Source: Oscillospiraceae bacterium
Lineage (GTDB): Bacteria > Bacillota > Clostridia > Oscillospirales > Ruminococcaceae
Length of the DNA stretch: 5,457 nucleotides
Direction: 5' to 3'
Assembly: GCA_900752625.1 (NCBI GenBank)
Contig: CAADWC010000251.1
Location: forward strand, 1 to 5,457
Shown here: piece after piece, positions 5,299 to 5,457 of the stretch
How positions within the stretch are numbered: the first letter of the stretch is position 1
How the letters are laid out: the number at the start of each line of letters is the position of its first letter
The notes under the pieces: model-generated
What the model was told of the DNA's origin: nothing
What the model saw: the letters and a program-made list of their open reading frames with translations, nothing else
Databases searched by the model: none
Made by a program: the position numbers and the translations under genes

Positions 5299-5457
5299 GC
5301 ACAGTTTGTTTTCGATAACGAATTGAGAACAGACTGTTTTATGAACACGCTCTGTTAAAATGTGTAGGTTTACAATAGAAGCATAACAATTCACAAAAAA
5401 AGATAGCGGAAAAGGCTGACCTGTGTTACAGTTAAGTTGCAAAACAATATAAACAGG

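Larger units (their letters stand above)
5061..5457. other. Gene-free region upstream of the polymerase gene, rich in regulatory-looking repeats
   Basis: No credible coding sequence reaches from here to the window edge on either strand; only runs of a few codons occur. The stretch is AT-rich. It contains the leftward polymerase promoter (5188-5216), four GAAC-N4-GTTY-like sites between 5169 and 5264, the symmetrical TAGTATACTA (5187-5196), and the inverted repeat at 5266-5298. The part from about 5307 to 5457 shows only minor symmetry (for example AACAG-A-CTGTT at 5328-5338) and probably is the leader or promoter region of a gene beyond the right edge. I recognise no riboswitch or tRNA. Confidence 0.7.

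Noticed and set aside
5410..5452. Short frame with AAAAGG followed by GTG at 5423 and nine codons, like a leader peptide
   Set aside because: It is too short, has no codon pattern suggestive of attenuation and no visible attenuator; chance is the simpler explanation.

Overview
The window looks like chromosomal DNA of a low-to-moderate GC Gram-positive bacterium, most likely a clostridial Firmicute of the Ruminococcus/Oscillospiraceae type. The signs are a perfect CIRCE heat-shock operator, vegetative promoters of the TTGACA/TATAAT kind, AAAGGA-type ribosome binding sites, a clostridial-style Rrf2 regulator with three cysteines, and protein sequences (HtpG, MetF, Y-family polymerase) of Firmicute character. 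The genus is an inference; no marker gene here settles it.

Layout from left to right. Positions 1-883 (minus strand) hold the N-terminal half of the Hsp90 chaperone htpG, whose 3' part lies outside the window. Its promoter and a textbook CIRCE element lie in the divergent intergenic region 884-1160, which also carries an extended -10 promoter facing right. That promoter drives metF (methylenetetrahydrofolate reductase, 1161-2021), followed after 17 bases by a membrane-embedded CPBP/CAAX-type protease gene (2039-3094), probably co-transcribed. After a 109-base gap comes an orphan Rrf2/IscR-like regulator (TTG start, 3204-3638). Its stop codon is buried in the left arm of a perfect 18-bp hairpin (3634-3676). 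A further nested inverted-repeat region (3691-3773) separates it from a convergent Y-family DNA polymerase gene of the dinB/UvrX type (3825-5060, minus strand). The last ~400 bases hold no recognisable gene. They contain a near-consensus promoter for the polymerase, several SOS-box-like GAAC-N4-GTTY sites around it, a palindromic -10 that could fire both ways, and a perfect AT-rich inverted repeat that may be an operator for a gene beyond the right edge.

The genes do not form one pathway. They are housekeeping and stress functions side by side: protein folding under HrcA control, one-carbon/methionine metabolism, a membrane protease, a probable Fe-S-sensing regulator, and translesion synthesis probably under LexA control. 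I see no phage, CRISPR, transposase, toxin-antitoxin or defence module, and no clear sign of a new multi-gene system. The most informative non-coding signals are the CIRCE at htpG, the SOS-like site cluster and symmetrical promoter at the polymerase gene, and the palindromic element between rrf2 and the polymerase gene.
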